Of a DNA stretch of 18,955 nucleotides, positions 6,213-15,078 are shown piece by piece (position 1 is the stretch's first letter; each line of letters opens with the position of its first letter). The notes beneath the pieces were generated by a model. It was not told the origin of the DNA. It did no database searches and saw only the letters and a list, made by a program, of their open reading frames with translations. This DNA comes from Bacteroidales bacterium UBA1410 (GTDB lineage: Bacteria; Bacteroidota; Bacteroidia; Bacteroidales; Dysgonomonadaceae). The stretch lies in NCBI GenBank assembly GCA_002305015.1, contig DBPW01000001.1, positions 1-18,955 of the forward strand, read 5' to 3'. The position numbers were made by a program, and so were the translations under genes.

Positions 6213-9050
6213 ATGCAAGCAAAAGATATCCATCATATACTACTAGCAGCTTTCCTCCTTTTTTTCTATTTACCTGCTACAAATGCACAACAAAGTGAAT
6301 CGAAAAACAAATACAGCATTTCGGGAACAATATATGAGGATTTGGGCAACGGCAAAAAAGCACCGCTTCCTTACGCCACCGTAACCATCAACAAATACGG
6401 TATAGGGACAGTAACAAATGACAACGGCTTTTACAAAATAAACAACATCCCGGCTGGAGATATTGATTTAAATGTTAATTATTTGGGGAAAATACCTGTC
6501 GATACGCTCATAAAACTAACTTCCAATTTGGTCTTAAATTTTGTTTTAAAGGAAGAAAATTTCAAACTCAAAGAGGTAACCGTAACCGCAGAAAGCAGCA
6601 AAGCAGGACAATCTACGGCATCAAAAATATCCACCACAGCAATGGAACATCTCCAAGCTGTAAGTTTATCGGATATATTGGCACTTTTACCGGGAGGCAT
6701 TGCGCAAAACCCTACCCTCAACACGGCTTCACAAATAAATATCCGAAATATCAATAAAGACATCAACAATATAAATGCCTTAGGAGCGGCTATCATTGAA
6801 GACGGATCCCCCATCTCCAATAATGCCAATTTGCAAACCATGCATCCTGCAGTTATCGGAGCCACAGCTGCATTAGGCGGAACTTCTTCTCCGAGTGGGG
6901 GTATTGATGTAAGAAATATATCAACGGAAAATATAGAATCCGTAGAAATAATCAGAGGAATTCCTTCGGCAGAATACGGCGATCTCACTTCGGGAGCAAT
7001 ATTAATTACCTCTAAAGCAGGCAAGCAACCTTTGCAAATTAAAGCAAAAACCAATCCCAATGTGTATCAATTTTCTGCACAAAAAGGTATGGACCTTGGC
7101 GGGAAAAAAGGAGCACTCAACATCAGTGCCGACTATGCATACAATGTCTCCGAACCCAAAGCATCGTATCACCATTATCAACGTGCTGCAGCCAAAGTCC
7201 TTCACTCAAATTCATTTTTTGACAACAAATGGAGAAACAATGTAAGTATCACATTAACTTATGGTAAAGACCAAAGAGAAAAAAATCCGGATGATCAGGT
7301 GAGACAAATTGCTTCCGAAGGACAAGATCTAAGGGTGGGATTAAATGCTAACGGAACCGTTTTTTTGAACAAAGGATGGTTGAAAAATATAAAATATGTA
7401 TTATCGGGAAGTTACGATAATAAAAACAGCCATTACGAAGAATATTACACTTCAGCAACCGCCCCTTATTCCATGACAACAGTAGATGGAGCTATTATAA
7501 CCAATAAACCGGGACTGCGCCTCTATGATGTGGAAGGAAACGAAATAACCAACCTTTCAGGGGTTGATCCGTCGCATTATGCACAATACCTTCCTGCATC
7601 CTACCTTGGGAAAAGCGATATCGACGGCAAAGAAATTAGTATTTACAGTAAAGCAACAGCCACTCTTTTCAAACATATCGGGCCAACGGATAACAGAATT
7701 TTAATCGGAGCCGATTTTAAATCGGATGGAAATGTAGGCGACGGGAAAACATTTTCTCCTACTGCTCCTCCTTACCGAAATTTGCAGGCACTGAATGCAA
7801 CTTTCCGTCCCCGGCCCTATAAAGACATCCCTTTCATCAATATGTTTTCGCTTTTTGTCGATGAAAATTTCAGCGTGAATATCCGGGATAACAATATGCT
7901 TCGCATTCAAGCAGGGGTAAGGTATGACATGATGTCCGAATCAAAAAACTTCTTATCGCCTCGTTTGAACGCGTCTTTTGAAGCAATTCCCCAAAAGTTG
8001 TTCTTTAGAGGAGGATACGGCATCACAGCCAAAATGCCCACGCTGCTGTACCTTTATCCGGAAAATGCCTATTTCGAATACATCAATATCAATGAAATGG
8101 CCGATACAAAAATTCCCGAAAACGACAGAATTATTATGACAACCACCCGTGTATATAATACCGAAAACCCTTCTCTCAAAGTGTCATCCAACGAAAAAAG
8201 CGAAATCGGTTTTGATCTATATCTCGAGAAAGCAAATTTAAATGTAACCGCGTTTAAAGAATATTTACAAAACGGATATTCCATGACACCGACTTTCGCT
8301 CCGGTACTATTTAAAGAATACAAAAGAGCGGGCGACGGCTCACAACCTGTTTACGAATTAGTGGCAAACAACCCCGTACTGGCCAAATATTATGTTCCGG
8401 GAAACGGGTTGGAAGCTACGACGAAAGGTATCGAATTCGACTTAAACATTAAAAGAATCGAGGCCATTCGCACCTCCTTTTCCTTAAACGGAGCATGGAT
8501 GCATTCAAAAAACTTAAATAACGATTACACCTATTTTGATGGGTTTAGTGGGATAGGCGGTGCCGATAGAACTCATGTGGGAGTTTATGAAAAAGGAATG
8601 AAAAAACATAATGTGGAACAAATAACAACAGCGTTACGGGTTATTCACAACATACCCGAAATCGGATTTGTGATTTCGTTTACGGCCGAAACCGTGTGGA
8701 AAGAAAAAGATTGGTATAATTTCGGCAACGATTCCATCCCTATAGCCTATATTTCGAAATACGATGGAAAAAAGTATGATTTTGATCCTTCCCAAATGAA
8801 CGACCCGGAATTTCAAAAAATACTCAGACAAGTAGAAAAACAATTATACATTGCCGAATCGTACCCGCCTTTGTTCAATTTCAATATAAATCTGACGAAA
8901 GAAATCAGCGATTTTATGCGGGCATCGTTTTTTGCAAACAATATGTTCAGAAGTTATCCCGTAGTCGAACTTAAACGCTCGCCCGGAAGTTTCGCCAAAA
9001 GAAATAAAAATTTCTTTTTCGGATTGGAACTGAGTTTATTAATTAAATAA
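6213..9050 (+). CDS. TonB-dependent outer-membrane receptor with N-terminal carboxypeptidase-regulatory-like domain
   Basis: This 945-residue receptor has a signal peptide (1-25, ending TNAQQ) and a CarboxypepD_reg-like beta domain (about 34-113: YSISGTIYEDLG, PLPYATVTI, TNDNGFYKINNIPAGD). A TonB-box-like KEVTVTAES (120-128) follows. The plug domain (about 135-268) includes SDILALLPGG, SQINIRNI and IESVEIIRGIPSAEYGDLTSG. The rest is a beta-rich barrel to the C-terminus. Such receptors take up ligands across the outer membrane with energy from TonB-ExbBD. It is not a classic SusC: no SusD gene follows. Instead a DUF4876-like lipoprotein starts 4 nt after its stop. The ligand is unknown; the operon's secreted C25 peptidase suggests peptides or a protein-bound cofactor. 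It is the first gene of a four-gene operon. Confidence 0.92.
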   Translation: MQAKDIHHILLAAFLLFFYLPATNAQQSESKNKYSISGTIYEDLGNGKKAPLPYATVTINKYGIGTVTNDNGFYKINNIPAGDIDLNVNYLGKIPVDTLIKLTSNLVLNFVLKEENFKLKEVTVTAESSKAGQSTASKISTTAMEHLQAVSLSDILALLPGGIAQNPTLNTASQINIRNINKDINNINALGAAIIEDGSPISNNANLQTMHPAVIGATAALGGTSSPSGGIDVRNISTENIESVEIIRGIPSAEYGDLTSGAILITSKAGKQPLQIKAKTNPNVYQFSAQKGMDLGGKKGALNISADYAYNVSEPKASYHHYQRAAAKVLHSNSFFDNKWRNNVSITLTYGKDQREKNPDDQVRQIASEGQDLRVGLNANGTVFLNKGWLKNIKYVLSGSYDNKNSHYEEYYTSATAPYSMTTVDGAIITNKPGLRLYDVEGNEITNLSGVDPSHYAQYLPASYLGKSDIDGKEISIYSKATATLFKHIGPTDNRILIGADFKSDGNVGDGKTFSPTAPPYRNLQALNATFRPRPYKDIPFINMFSLFVDENFSVNIRDNNMLRIQAGVRYDMMSESKNFLSPRLNASFEAIPQKLFFRGGYGITAKMPTLLYLYPENAYFEYININEMADTKIPENDRIIMTTTRVYNTENPSLKVSSNEKSEIGFDLYLEKANLNVTAFKEYLQNGYSMTPTFAPVLFKEYKRAGDGSQPVYELVANNPVLAKYYVPGNGLEATTKGIEFDLNIKRIEAIRTSFSLNGAWMHSKNLNNDYTYFDGFSGIGGADRTHVGVYEKGMKKHNVEQITTALRVIHNIPEIGFVISFTAETVWKEKDWYNFGNDSIPIAYISKYDGKKYDFDPSQMNDPEFQKILRQVEKQLYIAESYPPLFNFNINLTKEISDFMRASFFANNMFRSYPVVELKRSPGSFAKRNKNFFFGLELSLLIK

Positions 9051-9054
9051 AGCT

Positions 9055-10302
9055 ATGAAAAAAAGAAATTGTCTGAAACGGATTATAATATCAACCCTAT
9101 TGCTGGGTATTTTCGTAAACTGCAGCTCATTCAACGATATCCTGGATACTGAAAAAGTTGAACCGCTGCGAACAGAAATAAAAATTAAAATAGAACTCGA
9201 AGGATTTGATTCCCCCCAGGGGTTATCGATCGTTCTCATGAACTATTTAGAGAACATCCGAATCGAAAAAGAGTTTTCAGGATTATCGGTGCCCTTAGAT
9301 AGCCTGATTCCCGGAATTTACACCATTACGATTTCCGGAAAAGCCTATGATAATCAAGGACAACTCTATTACTTGAATGGGGGGTTGGTGAATCAACCGT
9401 TGATTAAAAATAACCAAACGGTAGAAATAACGGTTTCCGGTTTAAAAATCAGTCCGTTGGTATTCAAAGAAATCTATTATGCAGGAAGTGCACCCAACTA
9501 TTTCAGGGATCAATTTTATGAAATATACAACAATTCCGATTCAATTCTTTATTTGGACGGTATCTATTTTGCCGCTCTTTACCCTTCCGCAGCAACCGAA
9601 AATAAGCCTGTATGGCCTGCAAGTGACGAAAATAAATACGTCTATACCGATAGGTTGTGGAAATTCCCCGGTACAGGCAACCAATATCCCTTAAAACCCG
9701 GAGAATGTTGCGTGGTATCGCAATTTGCGGCAAACCATCAATTGAATATTTATAACCCTAACTCACCGGTCGATTGTTCTTCATCGGAATTCGAATTCAA
9801 TATGAACAATAAAAACTTTCCCAATCAACCGGCATACGATATGGTTCACGTATTTTACAACGGCAGTAGTGCAATGGGCACTGTGCCTCAGTACCTGACT
9901 TCCGTTTTTGGCGGCGCTTACGTCATTTTTAAAATACCCGAAAATGTTCCCTACGATCCGGTGAACGACAAATCTCTTCAAACAAGAAATCTGGCAAGTT
10001 CCAGTACAACACTGTATGCAAAAATCCCCATTCAATATGTGCTTGACGGTGTGGAAGCGGGTCACAACGAAACAATGGTGAAAGCCAAGCGCATGCCTGT
10101 GGTATTAGATGCAGGAATGACTTATGTAGGAGGAACATATAATTCGTTGGGAGTGGCAAGAAAAAAAATAGGAGAAAATGAAGATGGAACACCCATACTT
10201 CAAGATACCAACAACAGTACCGACGATTTTGACAGAGGACTGAGGCCAATGTTGAGGCGGTACGGTGCAAAAATGCCAAGTTGGAATCATACTTTACAAT
10301 AA
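9055..10302 (+). CDS. DUF4876-like lipoprotein
   Basis: This 415-residue protein has a lipoprotein-type signal: a basic start (MKKRNCLKRI), a hydrophobic core and IFVNC with the candidate lipidated cysteine at 23. An N-terminal beta-sandwich-like part (about 35-135: TEIKIKIELEGF, GIYTITISGKAYD, QTVEITVSGLKISP) precedes the main domain. That domain starts at FKEIYYAGS and contains FRDQFYEIYNNSDSILYLDG, which I recognise as typical of the Bacteroidota DUF4876 family; this rests on memory of the family, not a search. It sits 4 nt downstream of the TonB receptor, so translation is probably coupled. A role as the receptor's surface or periplasmic partner, in the place SusD holds elsewhere, is inference. 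The residues after Cys23 (SSFND) show no convincing surface-export signal. Confidence 0.78.
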   Translation: MKKRNCLKRIIISTLLLGIFVNCSSFNDILDTEKVEPLRTEIKIKIELEGFDSPQGLSIVLMNYLENIRIEKEFSGLSVPLDSLIPGIYTITISGKAYDNQGQLYYLNGGLVNQPLIKNNQTVEITVSGLKISPLVFKEIYYAGSAPNYFRDQFYEIYNNSDSILYLDGIYFAALYPSAATENKPVWPASDENKYVYTDRLWKFPGTGNQYPLKPGECCVVSQFAANHQLNIYNPNSPVDCSSSEFEFNMNNKNFPNQPAYDMVHVFYNGSSAMGTVPQYLTSVFGGAYVIFKIPENVPYDPVNDKSLQTRNLASSSTTLYAKIPIQYVLDGVEAGHNETMVKAKRMPVVLDAGMTYVGGTYNSLGVARKKIGENEDGTPILQDTNNSTDDFDRGLRPMLRRYGAKMPSWNHTLQ

Positions 10303-10327
10303 TTTTAATTTGAAATATCCCCATATA

Positions 10328-11878
10328 ATGAAAAAAATAAGTTATATATTGATTATACTCTTCTTTCTTCTGTCATTAGAAAATATTCTAGCGCAAGAAA
10401 TGAATCATTCGCCGGCGGCTATCGAAAAAATGAAACTCGATCAACTGTGGCATAAAACGGACAATGCCGCCGGAATTTTCTTCGATGGTACAGAAAACTA
10501 CACCTCATTAAATATGTCATACAACTCGATAAACGGAAATTTTCACCGACCTCAACAAGGAAAAAACGAAAACATATGGGGTTTCGATGCCGAAGGAGGG
10601 GTAAAACTCGACAAGATGTATTTATGGGGAGAATTTCGTTATAGTCGAAATGCGATAAAAGATGCCAATTACAATGCATCCATCATCGATCCGTTTCGGG
10701 GAATGCCGTATTTTGTTGCCGATACCAATATAAGTAATTGGAACAATCAGCATTACGAATTGGCATTCAAAGCCAGCATGCCTCATGTCACCGACCATCT
10801 TTCCGCCGGAATCGCCGGCGGTTATAAAGCATCCCTCGGAGCAAAACAACGCGACCCGCGTACCGAAAATTACCTGATGAAACTCGAGCTGAAACCTTCA
10901 ATCGTATATTCACCCTCAACTTCTCATCATATCGGACTCAATCTGGTATATTATTCGTTGAAAGAAGAATCGAATATGGAGAATATCAATACCGATATTT
11001 CTCAAACCTATTACGAACTTTACGGCTTGGGTACAGCTGTTATCGGACTTGGAAGCGGTAGAACAACCAACTACGTTGGCAACAACATCGGTGGAGGAAT
11101 TCAATACAATTATACGGGAAATGTGAATGTGCTTTTCTCTTCCGATTATTCCCTAAAAGTTGAAGAGGTCGAGATATCCTTTACCACACCCAAAGATGAC
11201 TCAGCGACAAAACAAGCCTTATGGAAAAATAGTTTATACCTGCATACCTCAGCCGAAAATCATTCGCATTACGTTAACGTTGAATATACAAGAAGATCTA
11301 TCGATGGCATTCAGTACATTACCTTGCGCGATGTATCCGAAAAATACCAAGGATGGATATCCTTACACAAAAACATTCGTTCAACTTATGAGGATCAATA
11401 CCTGCAAATAGGATACGATTACGCAAAAAATGATCGAAATGAATATAAATGGGTGGCGGGAATCCAAACGGGAATAAAAGAAAAAAACGATGTGTACCTT
11501 ATTCCCCGTTCGGAGAAAAAGATCAAAAATGCGTTTGGAGAAATTCATGGCAAATACAATTTCAATTTATCGGACAAGCTCGCCAAACAATTACTGACAA
11601 GTGTCTCTTTCCTATACAACAAAAACCTAAGCGGTCATTATTTGTACGGCGGCAGTCATCCCGAATATCCCATTGTAACCGAATTGGAACAAGGCGATTT
11701 CGATTATCTGTCTTCCGACTTCTATTCGTTGCACATTAACGCCACCTATTCTCAACGCGTAAATAAAGAAAACAAAATCAATCTTTTCATCCAAGCTAAC
11801 GGAACTTTTTCCAAAGCTCAACATACGTATTTTGACGACAGGAGCAATCTTTTGCTCACGTTTGGATGCAATTTCTAA
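10328..11878 (+). CDS. DUF6850-like outer-membrane beta-barrel protein
   Basis: This 516-residue protein has a signal peptide (MKKISYILIILFFLLSLENILAQ) and then an almost entirely beta-stranded sequence with alternating aromatic and polar residues. It ends LLLTFGCNF, a C-terminal phenylalanine as in many outer-membrane barrels recognised by BamA. Family-like landmarks are LWHKTDNAAGIFFDG near the mature N-terminus, DPFRGMPYFVADTN, and AKQRDPRTENY; these fit the DUF6850 barrel family as I remember it. I start at 10328 because the signal peptide begins there; an upstream in-frame ATG at 10265 would overlap the previous gene and place 21 polar residues before the signal. It is the third gene of the operon, 25 nt after the lipoprotein gene. 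It may be an export or attachment channel for the peptidase, or a second uptake pore. Confidence 0.78.
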   Translation: MKKISYILIILFFLLSLENILAQEMNHSPAAIEKMKLDQLWHKTDNAAGIFFDGTENYTSLNMSYNSINGNFHRPQQGKNENIWGFDAEGGVKLDKMYLWGEFRYSRNAIKDANYNASIIDPFRGMPYFVADTNISNWNNQHYELAFKASMPHVTDHLSAGIAGGYKASLGAKQRDPRTENYLMKLELKPSIVYSPSTSHHIGLNLVYYSLKEESNMENINTDISQTYYELYGLGTAVIGLGSGRTTNYVGNNIGGGIQYNYTGNVNVLFSSDYSLKVEEVEISFTTPKDDSATKQALWKNSLYLHTSAENHSHYVNVEYTRRSIDGIQYITLRDVSEKYQGWISLHKNIRSTYEDQYLQIGYDYAKNDRNEYKWVAGIQTGIKEKNDVYLIPRSEKKIKNAFGEIHGKYNFNLSDKLAKQLLTSVSFLYNKNLSGHYLYGGSHPEYPIVTELEQGDFDYLSSDFYSLHINATYSQRVNKENKINLFIQANGTFSKAQHTYFDDRSNLLLTFGCNF

Positions 11879-11917
11879 CTCGATCATATGAAATTAAAAT
11901 CGCAAATTTTTTAAACA

Positions 11918-14128
11918 ATGAAGAAAAATTATTGGTTACTATTTATTTTAATCCTTGTTACGGCTGTTTCGGGTTATTCGCAGACCGTCATAGACCCTGC
12001 AGTAAAAACCCCTACATCGTTTGCTATTATTATCGACAGTACAAGCTACAGCAAAGCACAAAACGCAGTTAACGCATACAAAGGAGTAATCGAAAAAGAC
12101 AATCTGGCTACCTATATTATTATCGATAATTGGAAATCGCCGGATGATGTAAAAGCCTTTCTTTGGAAACTGTATAACGATAAAAAAATGCCGCTGGAAG
12201 GAGCCGTTTTCATCGGCGATATCCCTATCCCGATGCTTCGCGATGCCCAACACCTTTCATCGGCATTTAAAATGGATCAACGAAGAGACTGGACGCAATC
12301 GAGCATTCCTTCCGATAGATTTTATGACGATTTCGATCTGAAATTCGACTTTTTGAAACAAGATGAAAAAAGACCCGAACTCTTTTATTACTCGCTGAGA
12401 CCTGATGGCAGCCAACAACTGAATTGCGATATTTATACCGGCCGCATCAGACCTTATGATAATGAAAAAGGCGACAAATATACTCAGTTGATTGCCTATC
12501 TTCAAAAAGTCGTAAAAGAACGCACGGAAAACAATACCAATATCATCGACTATCTGTCGATGGGCAGAGGTCATGGCTATAATTCGGAATCGAAAGTTGC
12601 CTGGGCAGGAGAACAAATAGCATTGAAAGAACAATTTCCTTTCGTTTTTTCTCCACAAGGAAAAACAAAATTCATGGATTTTGACTCCCAATGGCCCATT
12701 AAGGAGTATTTTATTGCCGAAGTTCAACAACCCGATTTGGATGTGATGATTTTTCATCACCATGGCGACGTAGACATGCAATATCTTAATGGCTATAAAG
12801 AAGGAAGCGATCCCAATACTTCCATCGACAATATTAAACGGTATGTGCGGGAAAAAGTGCGCACTGCCATACGTCGCGGAAAGACCAAAGATGAAGCTAT
12901 AAATGAATATGTTAAATCATTGGGCATACCTTATGCTTGGGGAGAAGACGCCCTGGATCCTAAAGTGATAGCCGAAGATTCTCTCTTTAATCTGATGCTG
13001 GATATCAACATAAACGATATTTATGCCATGAAACCCAATGCACGTTTCATTGTATTCGATGCTTGTTTCAACGGCTCGTTTCACGAACCGGGAAATGTTG
13101 CAGGCGGCTATATCTTCAACAGCGGGAAAACCATTGCCGCTCAAGCCAACACCGTTAATACGGTTCAAGACAAATGGCCCGACGAACTGATCGGGTTGCT
13201 TTCTGCCGGTCTGCGTGTGGGTGCCTGGAATCAACAGGTGAATTACCTGGAAACGCATATTATTGGCGATCCCACGTTTCGTTTTCGAAATAACACAGCC
13301 ATCGATTTTGATATCACTTCTGCCATAAAACTCAAAGCAAAAGACAACAATTTTTGGTTGAAACAACTGAACAACGAAAATGTAGACTTAAAGTCATTAG
13401 CACTTAAAATGCTCTACAAAAACAATTATCAAGGGATATCTGATTTGTCGAAAAAAATCTATCGGGAATCGCCCGACATGATTCCGCGTACAGCAGCATT
13501 ATTTATAGCAAGCAAACTGGCCGACAACAACTTTATCGATATACTAAAGTTAGCTCATCAGGATAATTACGAATTGATTCGGCGCTTTGCGGTGGAATAT
13601 ATCTGCAAAAACGGTTCTGACGAATTAATTCCTGCCTTTGTACATAGTGTATTATGGGATAATACTTCGGAAAGAGTGGTCTTTAAACAACGCAATTTTA
13701 TCGATCTTCTCGATTTAAATAAAGTGAAAACCGAAATAGAAAGACAAACATCCCAATCGCCTGCTTATCATAAAAAAGAAGTGGAAGAATGGCTATCCTT
13801 TATCGATAAAACGGATAAATCCATCAAAGAAAGTATGAAAATCATTACCGGCAAAGATACGTCGGTAACGATCAAGGAAAAAAGATTTGAGCTTTTAAAC
13901 TTTCGCAATAACCCTGCATCAACAAGGATAGAACAATTGATTCAAGTGGCCAACGATTCATCGGAAAACGAAGAATTGAGACTGATAGCCATTGAAGCAC
14001 TCGGATGGTTCAATTATTCCTATCGTAAAAATGACATCATCAAAGGATTGCAACCTCTCACGCTTGAATCGAATAAAAACGAAGCACTGCGCAAAGAAGC
14101 CGTTAAAACCATCAACCGATTGAAATAA
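11918..14128 (+). CDS. Secreted peptidase C25 (gingipain-like) domain protein with HEAT-like C-terminal region
   Basis: This 736-residue protein has a signal peptide (1-21, ending SGYSQT). Residues about 30-455 match the caspase-like clan CD peptidase C25 fold of gingipains. VFIGDIPIPM (97-106) ends an early core strand. HHHGD (280-284) provides the catalytic histidine before Gly (H282-G283). FDACFNGSF (380-388) provides the nucleophile C383, close to the gingipain ACVNGDF motif. IIGDPTFRF (448-456) matches the GDP motif that closes C25 domains. Residues about 485-735 are repeated amphipathic helices (LKSLALKMLYKNN, YELIRRFAVEYICKNG, LRLIAIEALGWFNY), typical of HEAT repeats. No type IX secretion C-terminal domain is visible. 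It is the last gene of the operon, 39 nt after the barrel gene, and a terminator follows. Cleavage after Arg or Lys is not predictable here. Confidence 0.85.
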   Translation: MKKNYWLLFILILVTAVSGYSQTVIDPAVKTPTSFAIIIDSTSYSKAQNAVNAYKGVIEKDNLATYIIIDNWKSPDDVKAFLWKLYNDKKMPLEGAVFIGDIPIPMLRDAQHLSSAFKMDQRRDWTQSSIPSDRFYDDFDLKFDFLKQDEKRPELFYYSLRPDGSQQLNCDIYTGRIRPYDNEKGDKYTQLIAYLQKVVKERTENNTNIIDYLSMGRGHGYNSESKVAWAGEQIALKEQFPFVFSPQGKTKFMDFDSQWPIKEYFIAEVQQPDLDVMIFHHHGDVDMQYLNGYKEGSDPNTSIDNIKRYVREKVRTAIRRGKTKDEAINEYVKSLGIPYAWGEDALDPKVIAEDSLFNLMLDININDIYAMKPNARFIVFDACFNGSFHEPGNVAGGYIFNSGKTIAAQANTVNTVQDKWPDELIGLLSAGLRVGAWNQQVNYLETHIIGDPTFRFRNNTAIDFDITSAIKLKAKDNNFWLKQLNNENVDLKSLALKMLYKNNYQGISDLSKKIYRESPDMIPRTAALFIASKLADNNFIDILKLAHQDNYELIRRFAVEYICKNGSDELIPAFVHSVLWDNTSERVVFKQRNFIDLLDLNKVKTEIERQTSQSPAYHKKEVEEWLSFIDKTDKSIKESMKIITGKDTSVTIKEKRFELLNFRNNPASTRIEQLIQVANDSSENEELRLIAIEALGWFNYSYRKNDIIKGLQPLTLESNKNEALRKEAVKTINRLK

Positions 14129-14145
14129 GCGAATACATTATAGAG

Positions 14146-14185
14146 CCCTTATCGTGCGTGTCAATGCGATAAGGGTTTCTTTTTT
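14146..14185 (+). terminator. Intrinsic terminator of the C25 operon
   Basis: CCCTTATCG (14146-14154) and CGATAAGGG (14167-14175) form a perfect 9-bp stem with a 12-nt loop, followed directly by TTTCTTTTTT. It begins 18 nt after the C25 gene stop. The T-run overlaps the last codon of the converging small gene. On the opposite strand no T run follows the stem, so it is strong only for rightward transcription. Confidence 0.92.
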
Positions 14186-14558
14186 ATTTACCGGTTTTCT
14201 CAGCCGCAAATTTCATCTCTCCTATTGAAGTATGGGCAACACCCCGGATTTTTTTACCCTCAACCTTGGCTTTTACATCTACGTATTCATTGTCAACATA
14301 CAGATTACATTTTAAAGAGTCCTTAGCATAACGTAAATTCGTCAATTTAATTTTATTGCCTTCTCCAAATTTAACTTCCCCTTCCAACTTGTTGTCTTTC
14401 TCAAAAAAAGACAACATCCCTTTCTCGTAACCATAAGGTGCGGAAGGCACTTCAAATTTCCATTCGCCAACAAGACCTTTATAATCTTGATCTACACCCG
14501 CATTTGTTGAAATGGCAACAAACGCAGCGATACAGGCAAAAACCAACATCTTTTTCAT
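14184..14558 (-). CDS. Small secreted protein of unknown function
   Basis: This 124-residue protein has a clear signal peptide (MKKMLVFACIAAFVAISTNA); mature start is near GVDQDY. The mature part is beta-rich: GLVGEWKFEVPSAPYGYEKG, then MLSFFEKDNKLEGEVKF, IKLTNLRYAKDSLKCNLYV, VDVKAKVEGKKIRGVAHT and GEMKFAAEKT. Alternating strands of this kind suggest a small periplasmic beta-barrel or lipocalin-like fold; I do not recognise a named family. It is basic and lacks a lipoprotein cysteine. It converges on the C25 operon and has its own promoter candidate at 14585-14592, so it is probably monocistronic. Any link to the peptidase operon is positional only. Confidence 0.8.
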   Translation of the reverse strand: MKKMLVFACIAAFVAISTNAGVDQDYKGLVGEWKFEVPSAPYGYEKGMLSFFEKDNKLEGEVKFGEGNKIKLTNLRYAKDSLKCNLYVDNEYVDVKAKVEGKKIRGVAHTSIGEMKFAAEKTGK

Positions 14559-14584
14559 TTTCTCGTGATTTTTAAAAAGTTATA

Positions 14585-14592
14585 CAAATATA
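14585..14592 (-). promoter_or_regulatory. Candidate -7 element for the small secreted protein gene
   Basis: The minus strand reads TATATTTG, an exact TAnnTTTG match, 27 nt upstream of the ATG at 14558. A TTTG -33 box is not present at the consensus distance; TTTTTG occurs closer, at 14606-14600. Confidence 0.4.
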
Positions 14593-15024
14593 TTGTTTTT
14601 CAAAAACTCTTTTCTGAAATTCCCGGTCTTATCCCATTTTCCACAAAATCAACCCCTGATAACGAGTGATAATGTACCACTTTTATCACAATGGAATAAA
14701 CCGCTTAAAAAGCATTGTATTATAATCGCAAAGCTATTATTTTTTCTGATTCATTCGTATCTTTCCTCTATAAATCACAGGTTTGTTTCTAAAGCATACA
14801 AATCTATTGCTTTAATAATTAGTTTATTATTAATTTTCAAACCGGGCAAAAAGATTAAAAGAAAGTATCCGCCTTCCTTCCTCTACGAGCTTTCCTGTCT
14901 CATCTGCGCTTTCATTTATAGCACAGCCTGCTGTTCATTTTGCTTACACAAGATAATTTTTTTCTATATTTCGCCACAAAGATAAGGAACTTAGAAAATG
15001 TTGGGAGAAACCATTCTAATCCAA

Positions 15025-15059
15025 GAGAAAGAGTTTTCTCAATCAGGCATTACTGCCTG
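15025..15059. other. Pair of adjacent small hairpins beside the IS110 remnant
   Basis: GAGAAA (15025-15030) pairs with TTTCTC (15035-15040), and CAGGCA (15044-15049) pairs with TGCCTG (15054-15059), each over a 4-nt loop. They lie just beyond the last recognisable transposase codons, so they may be part of the old element's end or a terminator. Confidence 0.5.
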
Positions 15060-15078
15060 TGAATTTCTCTCGACATCA

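Larger units (their letters stand above)
14559..15060. other. Intergenic region between the small secreted gene and the IS110 remnant
   Basis: About 500 bp of AT-rich DNA without a supported gene. An open frame at 14593-14985 has no signal, motif or ribosome-binding site and looks accidental. Structures seen are a 7-bp inverted repeat GTGATAA/TTATCAC (14666-14672 with 14683-14689) and two adjacent small hairpins at 15025-15059. Confidence 0.65.

Noticed and set aside
6213..10302. SusC/SusD polysaccharide utilisation pair
   Set aside because: The receptor has the right domain order, but the following lipoprotein lacks SusD's helical tetratricopeptide character, and no glycoside hydrolases are present.
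14593..14985. 130-codon open frame on the plus strand
   Set aside because: It begins inside A/T runs, has no ribosome-binding site and no domain, and is low-complexity. It probably arises by chance in AT-rich intergenic DNA.
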